Positions 19,002 to 28,182 are shown, counted from the first letter of the stretch. The stretch: 43,949 bases of DNA from Paenibacillus dendritiformis (GCF_015845845.1 NZ_LDIG01000195.1:1-43949); one strand, 5' to 3'. Numbers and translations are program-made. Notes: a model not told the origin generated them from the sequence alone.

Positions 19002-20217
19002 ATGCACTTTCATATCCCCTACCATATGTACACCCGGAAGTATCCGTCCAAGCGTCTCGCGCTCTATTCTGCCATTCGCGACTGTATCGCCTCGGGAGTG
19101 CTCGTCACCGGTACAAGACTGCATTCAAGCCGGGAAATGGCCGCATTTGTATGGCCTGTCCCGCGGGACCGTCAACGAAGTATACGACATGCTATCTTCG
19201 GAGGGGTATGTGACGAGCGGCGTGGGGCGCGGAACCTTCGTCACGTTCCAGCCGCTGGAGCCGGGGCGGGCTGAATTATCCCGTCAGGATATCTATAGGC
19301 TGTCCGACTGGGGGAAGCGGCTGAACGAACAGCCGGACGGGAGGGAAGACAATGCGGCCGGCTGCGGCGGGGAACGGAGAAGAATAGCCGATTTTCAGGC
19401 CTCCGGCCCCGATTCGCAATGGTTCCCGATCAAAGAATGGAATCGCTGCTTATATGCGCAGGCCAGAATGCTTGCCGGCAGCGAGCAGCAGCAAGTCGGC
19501 CATTCCAGCCTGGGGGATGCCGGGCTTCGGGACAGCATTGCCCAATATATAAGGCGGGCCCGTGGTATCGCGGCCGATGCGAGCCAGATCGCGGTCTTCA
19601 ATGGCTCTATGCAAGCGATCGCCCTGGCCGCCCAGCTGCTGCTCAACCCCGGAGACCGGGTTGTAATGGAGAATCCGGGCTATGCGGGAGCGGCCAGAGC
19701 GTTTGAAGCCGCAGGCGGAATCTGTATCCATGCTCCCGTCGATGGGCAAGGGGTTATTCCGGACGACTGGGAGGCCAAGCTGCTTATGGTTACGCCGAAC
19801 CGCCAGTATCCAACCGGGGCGGTACTGACATTGGAACGGCGGCAGCAATTGCTGGTCTGGGCCGCCGAGCGAATTCTCTTATCCTGGAAGATGGTTACGA
19901 CAGCGTATTCCGCCACCGGGGCAAATCGCTGGAGCCGTTCAAAGTGCTGGACCGCGAGGGACGCGTCATCTACGTCGGGAGCTTCAGCAGCACGCTGCTT
20001 CCCCATGTGCGCATCGGCTACGCCGTGCTGCCTCCAGCCTTGACCCCGTTGTTCGCCAGAGCCAAGACATTGTACGAGCCGCATCCGAGCAACCTGCTGG
20101 AGCAGCGCACGCTGGCGGCCTGGATGAACTTTCCCCCGCCTGTCGGAGGAAGAGATGACGCATGGCGTCAATCAGATGCGGGCCATTGGACTGGCGATGG
20201 AGGCGGAGGAGCGATGA
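19002..20217 (+). pseudogene. MocR/PdxR-type regulator (GntR HTH + aminotransferase fold), multiply broken
   Basis: The HTH begins MHFHIPYHMYTRKYPSKRLA. Around 19146 one extra T breaks the frame (REMAA... then YGLSRGTVNEVYDML). The aminotransferase-like part follows (DFQASGPDSQWFPIKEWNR, GDRVVMENPGYAG, VTPNRQYPTGAVL). Near 19870 one base is missing (GAGCGAAT where GAGGCGAAT fits). The frame then resumes with SLILEDGYDSVFRHRG and GSFSSTLLPHVRIGYAVL. After LAAWM about 80 residues are gone, and the true end RLSEEEMTHGVNQMRAIG is in another frame. A full protein would be about 470-480 aa and use PLP as co-effector. No protein of that kind can be made here. Confidence 0.85.
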
Positions 20218-20316
20218 ATCTCCGCATAAGCGGCTCCGCCGCACACAAAAAAGCATGCCATGGCTGGCTATTCATGAAGCAGAGTTCCAGGTATCCAGAG
20301 GGACTTCCGCCATTGG

Positions 20317-22251
20317 TTACGGGAACGGATGCGGATAAGGATTAAGCTCCGGCGGCGTCAGCCGGCGATTGACATACCCGAGCTTCATCGGCACCTCCAG
20401 GACCCTGTCAAGGCCCTCCAGGCGGCGGAGATGATGGCCGAACGTCATAGGCAGCATTCCCGGAATCAGCACCTTCACGCAGCGCAGCCCGTTGCGGAGC
20501 GTCTCGCTGGACGACTGGTCGACGACAATCACATCCAACTGAAGGCTGCGGAACACCTGTAGAATCTGCTCCAAATCATCCCGCAAATCTTCATGCGCCT
20601 GCACGGAAGGGAACTCCTCGGCGAAGGTTCGGACAGGGCGATGTTCGTCCAGCAAAAATCGGAGTCTTTCCTCGGCTTGCGGCAGGCTGTACAGCAGCGC
20701 ATGATCCTCCATTTGCTGCACCCGGTACGAATCCTGGAGCATGGCTTCCGCTTCCGGCCCCCGCTTTTTCCAGCGCCCTTCCGCCGCCGGGATCATGCCG
20801 GCGAGCTCGTAAATGGCCCCCTTCGCCGCCCGGACCGGGTCGAGGTGAGCGCCCGCGGCACAGACGAGGTTCACGTGATGCTCCGCCCTTCCCTTCGCTA
20901 TCGCCCATATGCTCGGAATTCCGTTCTCCATCGTCGTATTGTACAGCAACACCTCATATCCCGTGACCGCCCGTACACGATGGAGCATCATCGACAACTC
21001 GCGGTCTCCCGACGAGTCGGGATCGAGCCGCGGAACAGGCAGTCTCGCGTACCAGGTCATCAGGAAGGAATCCCGCTCGACCACTTCGAAAATCCCGTAC
21101 AAAATCGCCTCCTCCAGGCTTCCTCCGACCGCGCACCCGTTCGAGGTTTCATATGCAAAGCCTCCTCCGTAGCCCAGGCTGTAATAAGCCAACAGATGGG
21201 GAACAAGGATGGGGCGTTCCTGCAGGAACGAATAGCCCCACACCCATTCCATCGGAGCTTCGGGATCGAATGGCGTGAACGAAAAATCGGGAAGCTCGAA
21301 TTGCTCCTTCGCATGAAACCCCGCCCTGGACGGATCCATCGCCGTATCCCGAAGTCGGGTATAGCTGTCGATCACGACCGTGCGCTTGCCGCGGGGCGTC
21401 GTGCCGCAAAATCGCTCCAACCCTTCCAGTATCGCTGCCAGCTGGCTATCCGCGTACGAATGCGAACGGCCTCCCGTCACCTCGTCATAATAGCCCAGCG
21501 GAAGATTGACGGCCGCGCCGGCAAAGGCGGATACGAGATCGAATTTCTTGTCATTGAACATTCCGATGCGGCTGTCCCAATAATCCCGGAGCAAGCTCTC
21601 CCGCAGCTCGTTAAGCGGCCGGCAGCGGTAGCTGTTATCAAGCTTAGGGGACGGCCTCAGCGTTATTTCAGCCGCTTCCGGCGAATCATCCGGCAAGCGG
21701 CCGCAGACCGGACAAGTCCCATTGGGCAGGACAAAATGGAGGGTGCTGCTCAAATTATCGAAGTTGATTAAATAAATATGTCCTTCCGAATTCGCTGTGC
21801 CGCCCCGCAGCGCTTTGGCCGTTTCTGCCGCGATGATATGCGCCATATAACGAAATCCCGCCGGGGATATCTCAGCCGTATATTCCGGAACATAATCCGG
21901 CGCGACCAGCTTCATCAACATTTCCTCCACCTCTTTGCGGCTGCTTCCCGCCAAAGAGAGCCGCGTTTCCGCGCACTGAAAGCATCCGGCCGTTCCCGGA
22001 CGCATAAGCGGCCCTATCACCCCTTCTCCCAAAAAGACATAAGCGCATAACCAAGGAATAGCGAGCGGCCGCAGCGCCGCATCCGCTTCAAGATGCAAGC
22101 TGGAGTTGTCTTGATCCTGAAGCACCAACGCGAGCTCTGCCTCTGGAATGCCTCCGCTGAAATCCAATCGGCGGGCTACGGCGAAGCCGGACAGACGTCG
22201 GCAGACCATGTCCGCAAGCATCCCCTCCCCAATGACAACGACAGTGCTCAA
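20317..22251 (-). CDS. TOMM cyclodehydratase: leader-binding E1-like domain fused to YcaO
   Basis: 644 aa. Residues 1-200 form an E1/ThiF-like leader-peptide-binding part with paired cysteines (CFQCAE, about 90; CPVCG, about 182) that probably bind zinc. From about 220 to the end is the YcaO domain, with ATP/Mg motifs in SYADSQLAAILEGLERFCG and SLEEAILYGIFEVVERDSF, and the Pro-rich C-terminus NPYPHPFP typical of azoline-forming YcaO enzymes. Such proteins convert Cys/Ser/Thr of a ribosomal peptide to azolines with ATP. The start overlaps the stop of the upstream gene by four bases (ATGA), so the two are translationally coupled. No dehydrogenase, protease, transporter or clear precursor lies next to it. 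Confidence 0.9.
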   Translation of the reverse strand: MSTVVVIGEGMLADMVCRRLSGFAVARRLDFSGGIPEAELALVLQDQDNSSLHLEADAALRPLAIPWLCAYVFLGEGVIGPLMRPGTAGCFQCAETRLSLAGSSRKEVEEMLMKLVAPDYVPEYTAEISPAGFRYMAHIIAAETAKALRGGTANSEGHIYLINFDNLSSTLHFVLPNGTCPVCGRLPDDSPEAAEITLRPSPKLDNSYRCRPLNELRESLLRDYWDSRIGMFNDKKFDLVSAFAGAAVNLPLGYYDEVTGGRSHSYADSQLAAILEGLERFCGTTPRGKRTVVIDSYTRLRDTAMDPSRAGFHAKEQFELPDFSFTPFDPEAPMEWVWGYSFLQERPILVPHLLAYYSLGYGGGFAYETSNGCAVGGSLEEAILYGIFEVVERDSFLMTWYARLPVPRLDPDSSGDRELSMMLHRVRAVTGYEVLLYNTTMENGIPSIWAIAKGRAEHHVNLVCAAGAHLDPVRAAKGAIYELAGMIPAAEGRWKKRGPEAEAMLQDSYRVQQMEDHALLYSLPQAEERLRFLLDEHRPVRTFAEEFPSVQAHEDLRDDLEQILQVFRSLQLDVIVVDQSSSETLRNGLRCVKVLIPGMLPMTFGHHLRRLEGLDRVLEVPMKLGYVNRRLTPPELNPYPHPFP

Positions 22252-23792
22252 GGGGATTCCTCCTCTCCGAGTCTCACTCCATAGATTACGAACGGTCCCG
22301 TGCCCAGAAAAGATTCGCTCCGCATATCGAACACCTCAAGGCGCCGCTGGCGCCGGCTCAATCTCTGAACGGCCGCTAATATCCGCGGCGCATGCTGGGG
22401 CGGATCGCTATTGGTTACCGTGATGCGGAGCGCCTTCTCCTCCTTCCACATGACAGAAGAAGCGGCCACGCCCTCCGTCTTCGTCAATGCTTTCAGCAAG
22501 GAATGGCGAAGAGCCAAAGTGAGCTCAAGGTCTGGGCTGCCATACCATGACGAACCGGAATGAACCCACACGACCGGACAGCCGAGCAGCGGCTCGCCGG
22601 CGGCAAGCTGAGGCTCTCCCTCTGTCATGCGCAGCGCTTGCAAATAATACCGGCACCGGACATCTTCGATCTGCCCGCATTCGATGCGCGCCACGGCCGG
22701 CTTATCCGCAAGCATTCGCATCCGCCTGCTCCATGCCGTGGTTAGACAAGCTCTGAACCCCCGTTCCACCGCTTCGGCGATGGAGCATCCTGCCCCGATG
22801 CCGATATCCTCCCGCTGCGAGGAGAGCAAGCCGGGGAACAGCAGCGGCATCAGGCGGGCGGCATAGGCCTCCAATCCCGCCAGTCCCGCCTCCCGCCGCG
22901 CTTCTTCGTGCGTAAGCCCGCCGCGGATGATAGCCGGCAGCAGCTGCGCAGGCCCTTCCGACATCGGGTCAACCGCTTGAACAAGACACTGCGCCAGCGG
23001 AAGCTGGATGATATCCGCCTCCTCCCATAGATGAAAGAGACCGGTTGCCGGAGAAGTCAAGCGGCTCAGATAAGAAAACCATTCTCCCGGATCCGCCGGT
23101 TCATGACTTGTTTGCAGGCTCTCCTCGATATTTTTCGCCAGACGGGCCGTCTCCACCCCGGAGACAAGGGGATGCGGGCGGATGGGATGCCAGAGTCCCG
23201 TTAACGTGTCCGGGTCCAGGATATAACATTGATTTCTGCAGTCCGTTTCGTTCTCTTCGGCCACCGCTTTATGCCATTGATGCACGAGAAGATTCGATAA
23301 CACGGCTGCAGCCGCAGCCGGGAAGCGCTGCGGGTCCCGCTCCACGGGGAACATGGACGAATGGATGCCCCGCCATGCCGAGTCCCATCGCCCCTCCCCG
23401 TCAGGTTGAAGCAGCGGGCCGGCCATCCCTCTTCCCTGCAAGGCCACGGCAGGAAGCATCGGCTTCCGCTCCTCGATACAGGCTTGCTGAAGCCGCCGAA
23501 GCTCCTCCACATCGCCATGCTGCGACACATACAAAATAAAACGATACGGCTGAATGAGCGGCCTCCACTCCGCTTCCTCGCCTTCGGCTGCGGCAACAAT
23601 ATGCAGCGAAGCGTCCGGGTTGCTGCGAAGCGCATGCCCCCGCAGCTTCTCGAGTTCAGCCGGGTCTGCAGGGTCCGGGTTGATGACCCAGACCGCGAGC
23701 TTGGATAATCCGGATTCATACCATGCTTCAACAAGAGAGTGCAGAATCGGGCCGGAACCGACGGCAAGCACGCCATCTTCCTGACAACACAT
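22248..23792 (-). CDS. Thiazole-containing bacteriocin maturation protein (ThiF-like, TOMM partner)
   Basis: 514 aa. An N-terminal Rossmann-like segment (DGVLAVGSGPILHSLVEAW) and overall makeup fit the ocin_ThiF_like family found beside YcaO proteins in Bacillus heterocycloanthracin-type clusters. It has no clear adenylation motif, as is usual for the partner component. The gene starts with AAGGAGG at 8 bases and overlaps the YcaO gene. It is likely needed, with the YcaO protein, for leader recognition and cyclisation of a peptide whose gene may be elsewhere. Just upstream on the same strand lies a short frame ending in Cys-Cys-Ile-Thr-Val. Confidence 0.85.
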   Translation of the reverse strand: MCCQEDGVLAVGSGPILHSLVEAWYESGLSKLAVWVINPDPADPAELEKLRGHALRSNPDASLHIVAAAEGEEAEWRPLIQPYRFILYVSQHGDVEELRRLQQACIEERKPMLPAVALQGRGMAGPLLQPDGEGRWDSAWRGIHSSMFPVERDPQRFPAAAAAVLSNLLVHQWHKAVAEENETDCRNQCYILDPDTLTGLWHPIRPHPLVSGVETARLAKNIEESLQTSHEPADPGEWFSYLSRLTSPATGLFHLWEEADIIQLPLAQCLVQAVDPMSEGPAQLLPAIIRGGLTHEEARREAGLAGLEAYAARLMPLLFPGLLSSQREDIGIGAGCSIAEAVERGFRACLTTAWSRRMRMLADKPAVARIECGQIEDVRCRYYLQALRMTEGEPQLAAGEPLLGCPVVWVHSGSSWYGSPDLELTLALRHSLLKALTKTEGVAASSVMWKEEKALRITVTNSDPPQHAPRILAAVQRLSRRQRRLEVFDMRSESFLGTGPFVIYGVRLGEEESP

Positions 23793-23816
23793 CCTGACTG
23801 CCTCCTTCCTCGACGG

Positions 23817-23921
23817 CTACACCGTGATGCAGCAGTTCAAGCCGTCAAAATTATCGTGTTCCCGACCGGTAAACATCATTTCAAGATATGTCGCCGCCCT
23901 TTTACGTATGACAATATCCAC
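23817..23921 (-). CDS. Possible short peptide upstream of the TOMM genes (candidate substrate or leader, speculative)
   Basis: A 34-codon frame with a GTG start (or 20 codons from tandem ATGs at 23879) ends at a TAG 24 bases before the start of the maturation gene. The body is mixed and charged (IRKRAATYLEMMFTGREHD) and the C-terminus is FDGLNCCITV. Cys-Cys and Thr are residues that TOMM enzymes cyclise, and leader-then-core order is typical. The ribosome site is poor and the length small compared with heterocycloanthracin precursors. It could be chance coding in the 5' leader. Confidence 0.25.
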   Translation of the reverse strand: MDIVIRKRAATYLEMMFTGREHDNFDGLNCCITV

Positions 23922-23952
23922 CGGCCTTCGTCTCTTTGCATAGAAATGAATC

Positions 23953-23995
23953 GGGGCTGTCTCTGCGTCATTGTCATGACGTCGGAGACAGCCCC
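23953..23995 (-). terminator. Terminator after pckA
   Basis: An 11-bp perfect stem GGGGCTGTCTC (23953-23963) / GAGACAGCCCC (23985-23995) with an inner TGACGTCA-like pairing, 13 bases past the pckA stop. Both flanks are T-rich, so it may act in both directions. Confidence 0.75.
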
Positions 23996-24007
23996 TTCTT
24001 ACGGCAG

Positions 24008-25630
24008 CTACAACCGCGGGCCGGCATGCTTGATTGCGTCCGCTATACCACTGAATTTTTCGAAATTTTGGGCAAAGAGCTGCGCGAGCTGCTTCGCTTT
24101 GCGATCATAGGCCGCTTTATCCGCCCATACGTTCCTCGGATCGAGCAGTTCTTGGGGAACGAACGGAACCGCATCGGGGATAAGCATGCCGAATACAGGA
24201 TGAGGAGCGAAGGAGGCCTTCTCGATGCTTCCATTCATAATCGCCTTGACCATGGCTCTTGTGAACGCAAGATTCATCCGCTCGCCAATTCCGTAAGGAC
24301 CGCCGCTCCACCCTGTATTGACCAAATAAACCTTCACGCCGTGCTTCGTGATTTTGTCGCCGAGCATCTCCGCATACACATTCGGTCTCAACGGAAGAAA
24401 AGGACCGCCGAAGCAGGTCGAGAATGTCGCTTCCGGTTCGGCTACGCCGCGTTCCGTACCCGCCAGCTTGGAGGTATAGCCGGACAGGAAGTGATACATC
24501 GCCTGCTCCTTGGTCAGCTTGGATACCGGCGGCAGCACGCCAAAGGCATCCGCGGTCAAAAAGATAATGACATTCGGATGACCGGCGGTTCCGGGTATGA
24601 TCGAGTCTTCAATATAATCGATCGGATAAGCGGCCCGCGTATTCTCCGTCAGTGCGTTATTCTTGTAGTCCGCCACGCGGGTTCTGCCGTCAATCCACAC
24701 GTTTTCCAACACAGCGCCGAATCGGATCGCATTCCAGATTTGCGGCTCTTTCTCCTGCGTCAGCCCGATGCATTTGGCATAGCAGCCGCCTTCGAAGTTG
24801 AATACGCCCGTATCCGACCAGCCATGCTCGTCATCGCCGATTAAGCGGCGATCCGGGTCGGCCGACAGCGTCGTCTTCCCCGTTCCCGATAATCCGAAAA
24901 ACAACGCCGTATCTCCAGCCTCCCCTACATTCGCCGAACAGTGCATCGGCATGACGCCGCGGAAGGGAAGCAAATAGTTCAGCACGCTGAAAATCGACTT
25001 CTTCATCTCGCCCGCATAGTGCGTGCCGCCAATGAGGACCGTCTTTCTTTCGAAGGAAATGGAAATGAACGTCTCGGAATTCGTGCCGTCTACAGCCGGT
25101 TCCGCCTTCATGCCCGGCATCGCAATCACGGTAAATTCAGGTTCATACGACATCAATTCCTCTGCCGTTGGACGGATAAACAACTGGCGAACGAATAAAT
25201 TTTGCCATGCGTATTCGTTGATAAAGCGGACAGGCAGGCGATAGGCCCGGTCTGCCCCTGCAAAGCCGTCGAACACGAAGAGATTGCGGCTCTTCATATA
25301 GTTGATCGTTTTGTTATACAGCGAATCGAACTGCTCGGGGGTGAGAGCCTGATTCACTTCTCCCCAAGCAACATGGTCAGCCGTGCCCGGCTCCCTGACG
25401 ATGAACTTATCCTTCGGAGAACGTCCCGTATATTTACCTGTTGTCACTTGCAGCGCGCCTGTCGAAGTGAGATGTCCTTCCCCGTTCAGGAGAGCGGACT
25501 CCACCAGCTTGGCAACCGCCATATTTCGGTGAGATTCGTCCACATGCACATTGGCTAATTGAGTTTTTTCCTTGTTTTTCGTGATCACGGTTATCCTCCC
25601 CATTCCGCTGCTACCCAGTTCTTGATTCAT
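24008..25630 (-). CDS. pckA: Phosphoenolpyruvate carboxykinase (ATP)
   Basis: 540 aa from the ATG at 25630 (GGGGGAG upstream); the frame opens earlier but without a ribosome site. Catalyses oxaloacetate + ATP to phosphoenolpyruvate + CO2 + ADP, the entry step of gluconeogenesis. The ATP-type family is shown by the kinase loop [16 protein letters not shown], the metal/substrate motifs [13 protein letters not shown] and [20 protein letters not shown] near the N-terminus, and [14 protein letters not shown] near the C-terminus. It is monocistronic with a strong terminator and an AT-rich promoter region. Confidence 0.97.
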   Translation of the reverse strand: MNQELGSSGMGRITVITKNKEKTQLANVHVDESHRNMAVAKLVESALLNGEGHLTSTGALQVTTGKYTGRSPKDKFIVREPGTADHVAWGEVNQALTPEQFDSLYNKTINYMKSRNLFVFDGFAGADRAYRLPVRFINEYAWQNLFVRQLFIRPTAEELMSYEPEFTVIAMPGMKAEPAVDGTNSETFISISFERKTVLIGGTHYAGEMKKSIFSVLNYLLPFRGVMPMHCSANVGEAGDTALFFGLSGTGKTTLSADPDRRLIGDDEHGWSDTGVFNFEGGCYAKCIGLTQEKEPQIWNAIRFGAVLENVWIDGRTRVADYKNNALTENTRAAYPIDYIEDSIIPGTAGHPNVIIFLTADAFGVLPPVSKLTKEQAMYHFLSGYTSKLAGTERGVAEPEATFSTCFGGPFLPLRPNVYAEMLGDKITKHGVKVYLVNTGWSGGPYGIGERMNLAFTRAMVKAIMNGSIEKASFAPHPVFGMLIPDAVPFVPQELLDPRNVWADKAAYDRKAKQLAQLFAQNFEKFSGIADAIKHAGPRL

Positions 25631-25676
25631 CTCGACTCCCCCAAAAACAAAGTTGTATATTTTATCCTTACGAATT

Positions 25677-25705
25677 AATGTATAATATAAACATATAATA
25701 CGCAA
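25677..25705 (-). promoter_or_regulatory. Candidate pckA promoter
   Basis: On the minus strand TTGCGT, 17 bases, TACATT. It lies about 47 bases before the pckA start in a very AT-rich stretch with several overlapping TATA-like boxes, so the exact -10 is uncertain. Confidence 0.35.
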
Positions 25706-25737
25706 TATATAAAAGCATATTGGCGGCATCTAATTAT

Positions 25738-25911
25738 TTATGACGTCATTTTGAAATTGTTTTCATAATTGTCACATATAAAAAGAGCGTCTACGCTCCC
25801 CCTAGAGAGATGAACTCTCCTTCGAAAAGATGAGACGCAGCGCCCCCCTGCCCATTTCAGACGAACTGAAGCCACACCTAAGGTTAGTACCGTAATCCGC
25901 GGCTTCATCAT
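25738..25911 (-). pseudogene. VOC-family (glyoxalase-like) gene stub
   Basis: A GGAGG ribosome site and tandem ATGs start MMKPRITVLTLGVAS, which is the usual N-terminus of VOC-family proteins (normally followed by DDLERS..FYRDGLG). After about 15 residues the sequence is unrelated and runs through two hairpins to a TAA at 25738. Only the start of the gene remains upstream of pckA. Confidence 0.6.
25779..25800 (-). terminator. Small terminator hairpin upstream of the pckA promoter
   Basis: On the minus strand GAGCG TAGA CGCTC followed by TTTTTATATG. It closes the VOC stub transcript before pckA. A GAGAG/CTCTC hairpin sits just upstream. Confidence 0.6.
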
Positions 25912-25992
25912 CGGGTTCTGCCTCCAGTCATTTTTTTCTTAAGGTATATCATAGCTTATTCTTCTTGAGCACTCCAAATTTTACCTCCATAA

Positions 25993-26010
25993 TAGACAGT
26001 ATAATGTCTA
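25993..26010 (+). promoter_or_regulatory. Inverted repeat overlapping a -10 box, upstream of the alpha/beta hydrolase
   Basis: TAGACA GTATAA TGTCTA is a 6+6 bp inverted repeat whose spacer and right arm contain TATAAT (26000-26005). It lies 17 bases before the start codon, so it probably acts as a repressor operator on the promoter of this gene. The regulator is unknown. Confidence 0.5.
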
Positions 26011-26026
26011 ATTGGAGGGTGATCAG

Positions 26027-26998
26027 ATGAAAAACAGGTTGAAAAGGGAGATTTTTTACACCGAGTATGTATCGATCAATGGTATCGATCAATTTCTGTT
26101 TCACTCGGGAGCAAGCTGCGATAATCCGGTCATGCTGTTTTTGCACGGGGGGCCCGGAGCAGCGAAATCGTTGTTCACGCGGGTCTTTCAGGAAAAATGG
26201 GAGGAAATCTATACGGTAGTCCATTGGGATCAACGCGGAACGGGAAAGACCTTGACTCGAAATCCCGCCAAGCTTCCTACCATAGATTTGATGCTTCAGG
26301 ATGTATCCGAGGTTATCCGCTATTTGAAGGAGAACTACAACAAGCAAAAAATCGTTGTATTCGGCCACTCCTGGGGAAGTGTGTTGGGGTCCGTATATAT
26401 TCGGCGTCACCCCGAAGACGTGGCCTATTATATCGGAGCCGCGCAGGTCGTGAATATGCTTCAAAATGAGCAGGTCGGCTACAACAAGGTGAAAGAAATG
26501 ATCGAACAGGCCGGCGACAAAAAATCTCTGAAGAAGCTGGCGAAAATAGGGGAATATCCCGGCAGCAAAATCGTGTTTGACCGGGCTTTTCTGCAAAAAT
26601 GCGACGCGGTGCGAAAGCTTCAGGCCCAGTATAAGTTAGCGCTAAAGATCGATTTCGGGATCTGGCTAACCGCTCTGACAAGTCCGATTTTCAAGCTGTC
26701 CGATATCTCTTCCTTTAAAAAGGCATTCCAGACCAATCAACAACTGTTCGATTATTTAGCCGACTTTGATCTGACCTTGGAAGCCGCAGAGTATCAGGTG
26801 CCCGTTTACTATTTATTGGGCGGCCGCGATTGGCAGGCTCCATTTGTCATTGCCGAGAACTATTTTGCGGAGATAACCGCTCCAGACAAAAATTTATATC
26901 TCATCCCGAATGCCGGACATATGCTCATGATGGATCAGCCCAAATTGTGCTTCGAGGCCCTATCGGATATTCACATAAGAGGAGAACAAAAACAGTAG
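26027..26998 (+). CDS. Alpha/beta hydrolase, proline iminopeptidase-like (S33)
   Basis: 323 aa from the ATG at 26027 (GGAGGG at 7 bases). The oxyanion motif is MLFLHGGPGAAKS, the nucleophile elbow VVFGHSWGSVLGSVY, and the late Asp and His are in YYLLGGRDWQAPF and PNAGHMLMMDQP. The HGGPG motif and DQRGTGKT place it in the proline-iminopeptidase/epoxide-hydrolase-like group. It probably cleaves a small amide or ester in the cytoplasm, since no signal peptide is seen. It is a single gene with an operator-like repeat over its promoter. Confidence 0.9.
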   Translation: MKNRLKREIFYTEYVSINGIDQFLFHSGASCDNPVMLFLHGGPGAAKSLFTRVFQEKWEEIYTVVHWDQRGTGKTLTRNPAKLPTIDLMLQDVSEVIRYLKENYNKQKIVVFGHSWGSVLGSVYIRRHPEDVAYYIGAAQVVNMLQNEQVGYNKVKEMIEQAGDKKSLKKLAKIGEYPGSKIVFDRAFLQKCDAVRKLQAQYKLALKIDFGIWLTALTSPIFKLSDISSFKKAFQTNQQLFDYLADFDLTLEAAEYQVPVYYLLGGRDWQAPFVIAENYFAEITAPDKNLYLIPNAGHMLMMDQPKLCFEALSDIHIRGEQKQ

Positions 26999-27021
26999 GG
27001 CCGGCTGTTTGGGCAGCGGGT

Positions 27022-27541
27022 TCATCCTTTTAGACACAAAAAAAGCGCAGCCGTATTAGGCTCCGTCAGACTGTCGACAATGGTTTTGGCGAGATAGGCC
27101 GCCTTATACACGGTGTCATCGTCAATTCCCCGATAGGCGGCCGAATTCCATTCCGTGAGAACCAATTCCTTGTCAGACAGCCCTTGCTCGGCCAGCAGCC
27201 TCATCACCTGCGCAAGCATATCCCGCAAATCATCCGGATTAGGAAGAGTCCCCATGAACTCCTCCAATATTTGGCGGTACGGATGCAACGGGAGCCGCAG
27301 CGGAGCGCGCGGTTCGGCGGGAAGCCCCCTCCTCGATATGGTCATGCGGATAGAAATGAAGCGGGATGAAGTCCGGCAGACACGGATTGCTGCGGCAGAA
27401 CGCAAAAAATTCATCATTCAGCCGCGGCGAGCGGATGGTGATGATCCGCTCGGGCGTGCAACCGCTCCGAAACGCCCTTCAAGGTCCGATAAGTTCGCAA
27501 ATACCTCTCTTTCTTCCATCGTTCCCGCCCAGAACGTCCGC
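27022..27541 (-). pseudogene. GH39-like glycoside hydrolase remnant, frameshifted
   Basis: Pieces in different frames match one family: TYRTLKGVSERL near the 5' side, then LNDEFFAFCRSNPCLPDFI and PLHFYPHDHIEE, then the long tail ILEEFMGTLPNPDDL with VLTEWNSAAYRGIDDDTVYK and AAYLAKTIVDSL. The L-T-E-W-N piece fits the nucleophile motif of GH39 beta-xylosidase-like enzymes. Frame changes occur near 27440 and near 27330, and both gene ends are missing. Intact enzymes are about 500 aa. Confidence 0.7.
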
Positions 27542-27606
27542 AGCTCCGGTGATCCACTCCTCTAAAGCTGCAGTCTCTCCCGCCACTCTAGTCATCTGCT
27601 CCGCCA

Positions 27607-27800
27607 ATACTGCAAGAATGCAGCAATTTCATTGAGACGAGGATGCGAAAATAGGATTGCTGCAAAAATACAGCAATTACCCTACGGCAAGGCATAAATA
27701 GCATCAAAAATGGCGAAATAATGTAATTTTGCAGGATTTTCTCGGAATTTAGCCTCTTGAGGTTAAAAATGCTGCGCCTGTGCAGCAATTTCATGCGGGG
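27607..27800. repeat. Intergenic cluster of TGCTGC/GCAGCAATTT hairpin motifs
   Basis: Three related inverted motifs occur here: TGCAagaaTGCAGCAATTTCAT (27611-27632), ATTGCTGCAaaaaTACAGCAATT (27656-27678) and TGCTGCgcctgtGCAGCAATTTCAT (27769-27794). The shared right side, GCAGCAATTTCAT, suggests copies of one small palindromic element. No gene is visible from 27565 to 27939. Confidence 0.5.
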
Positions 27801-27939
27801 AACAGCTTGCTTCATGCGCGGACCAACTTGCCCTAACCTAACCTGTTCTGCCTTCCCCGACCCCACCCATCCTAAGAAAATAACTATCGACGGGACTTTG
27901 TAGACAGTCTGGCGCAGCCATATTAGGATGCGTTCTATT

Positions 27940-28182
27940 TTACATTTCTTTGAAATGGAGCACAAAACCGGGGCGTCCCGCGTTTTCCACCTGGCATTGA
28001 TATACGACATTGTCTATCGAAATAATCGCCGGTTTATCGCGTTCGATAAATTCGTAAGTCACCTTTTCTTTGATGCAATAGCGCTCAATTTCATCTAAAA
28101 ACTCCTGCTTATTTTGGGGGAGTCGATCCAATTCAACCGAGAACCCCTTTTTCAACAGCTTCTTCCAAAAACGTTCCGACAT
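27940..28182 (-). CDS. Small protein of unknown function (80 aa)
   Basis: Starts MSERFWKKLLKKGFSVELDR with GGTGG-type purines upstream; the longer frame from 28242 lacks a ribosome site. It is soluble, charged and mixed alpha/beta by composition, with EFLDEIERYCIKEKVTYEFI and IISIDNVVYQC. It looks like a genuine small cytoplasmic protein, but I do not recognise a family. It follows the aldolase gene's terminator on the same strand. Confidence 0.6.
   Translation of the reverse strand: MSERFWKKLLKKGFSVELDRLPQNKQEFLDEIERYCIKEKVTYEFIERDKPAIISIDNVVYQCQVENAGRPGFVLHFKEM

Noticed and set aside
25730-25930. Known riboswitch upstream of pckA
   Set aside because: I compared by eye with SAM, TPP, glycine, FMN, guanidine and T-box signatures and none fitted. 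A VOC gene start explains the upstream part.
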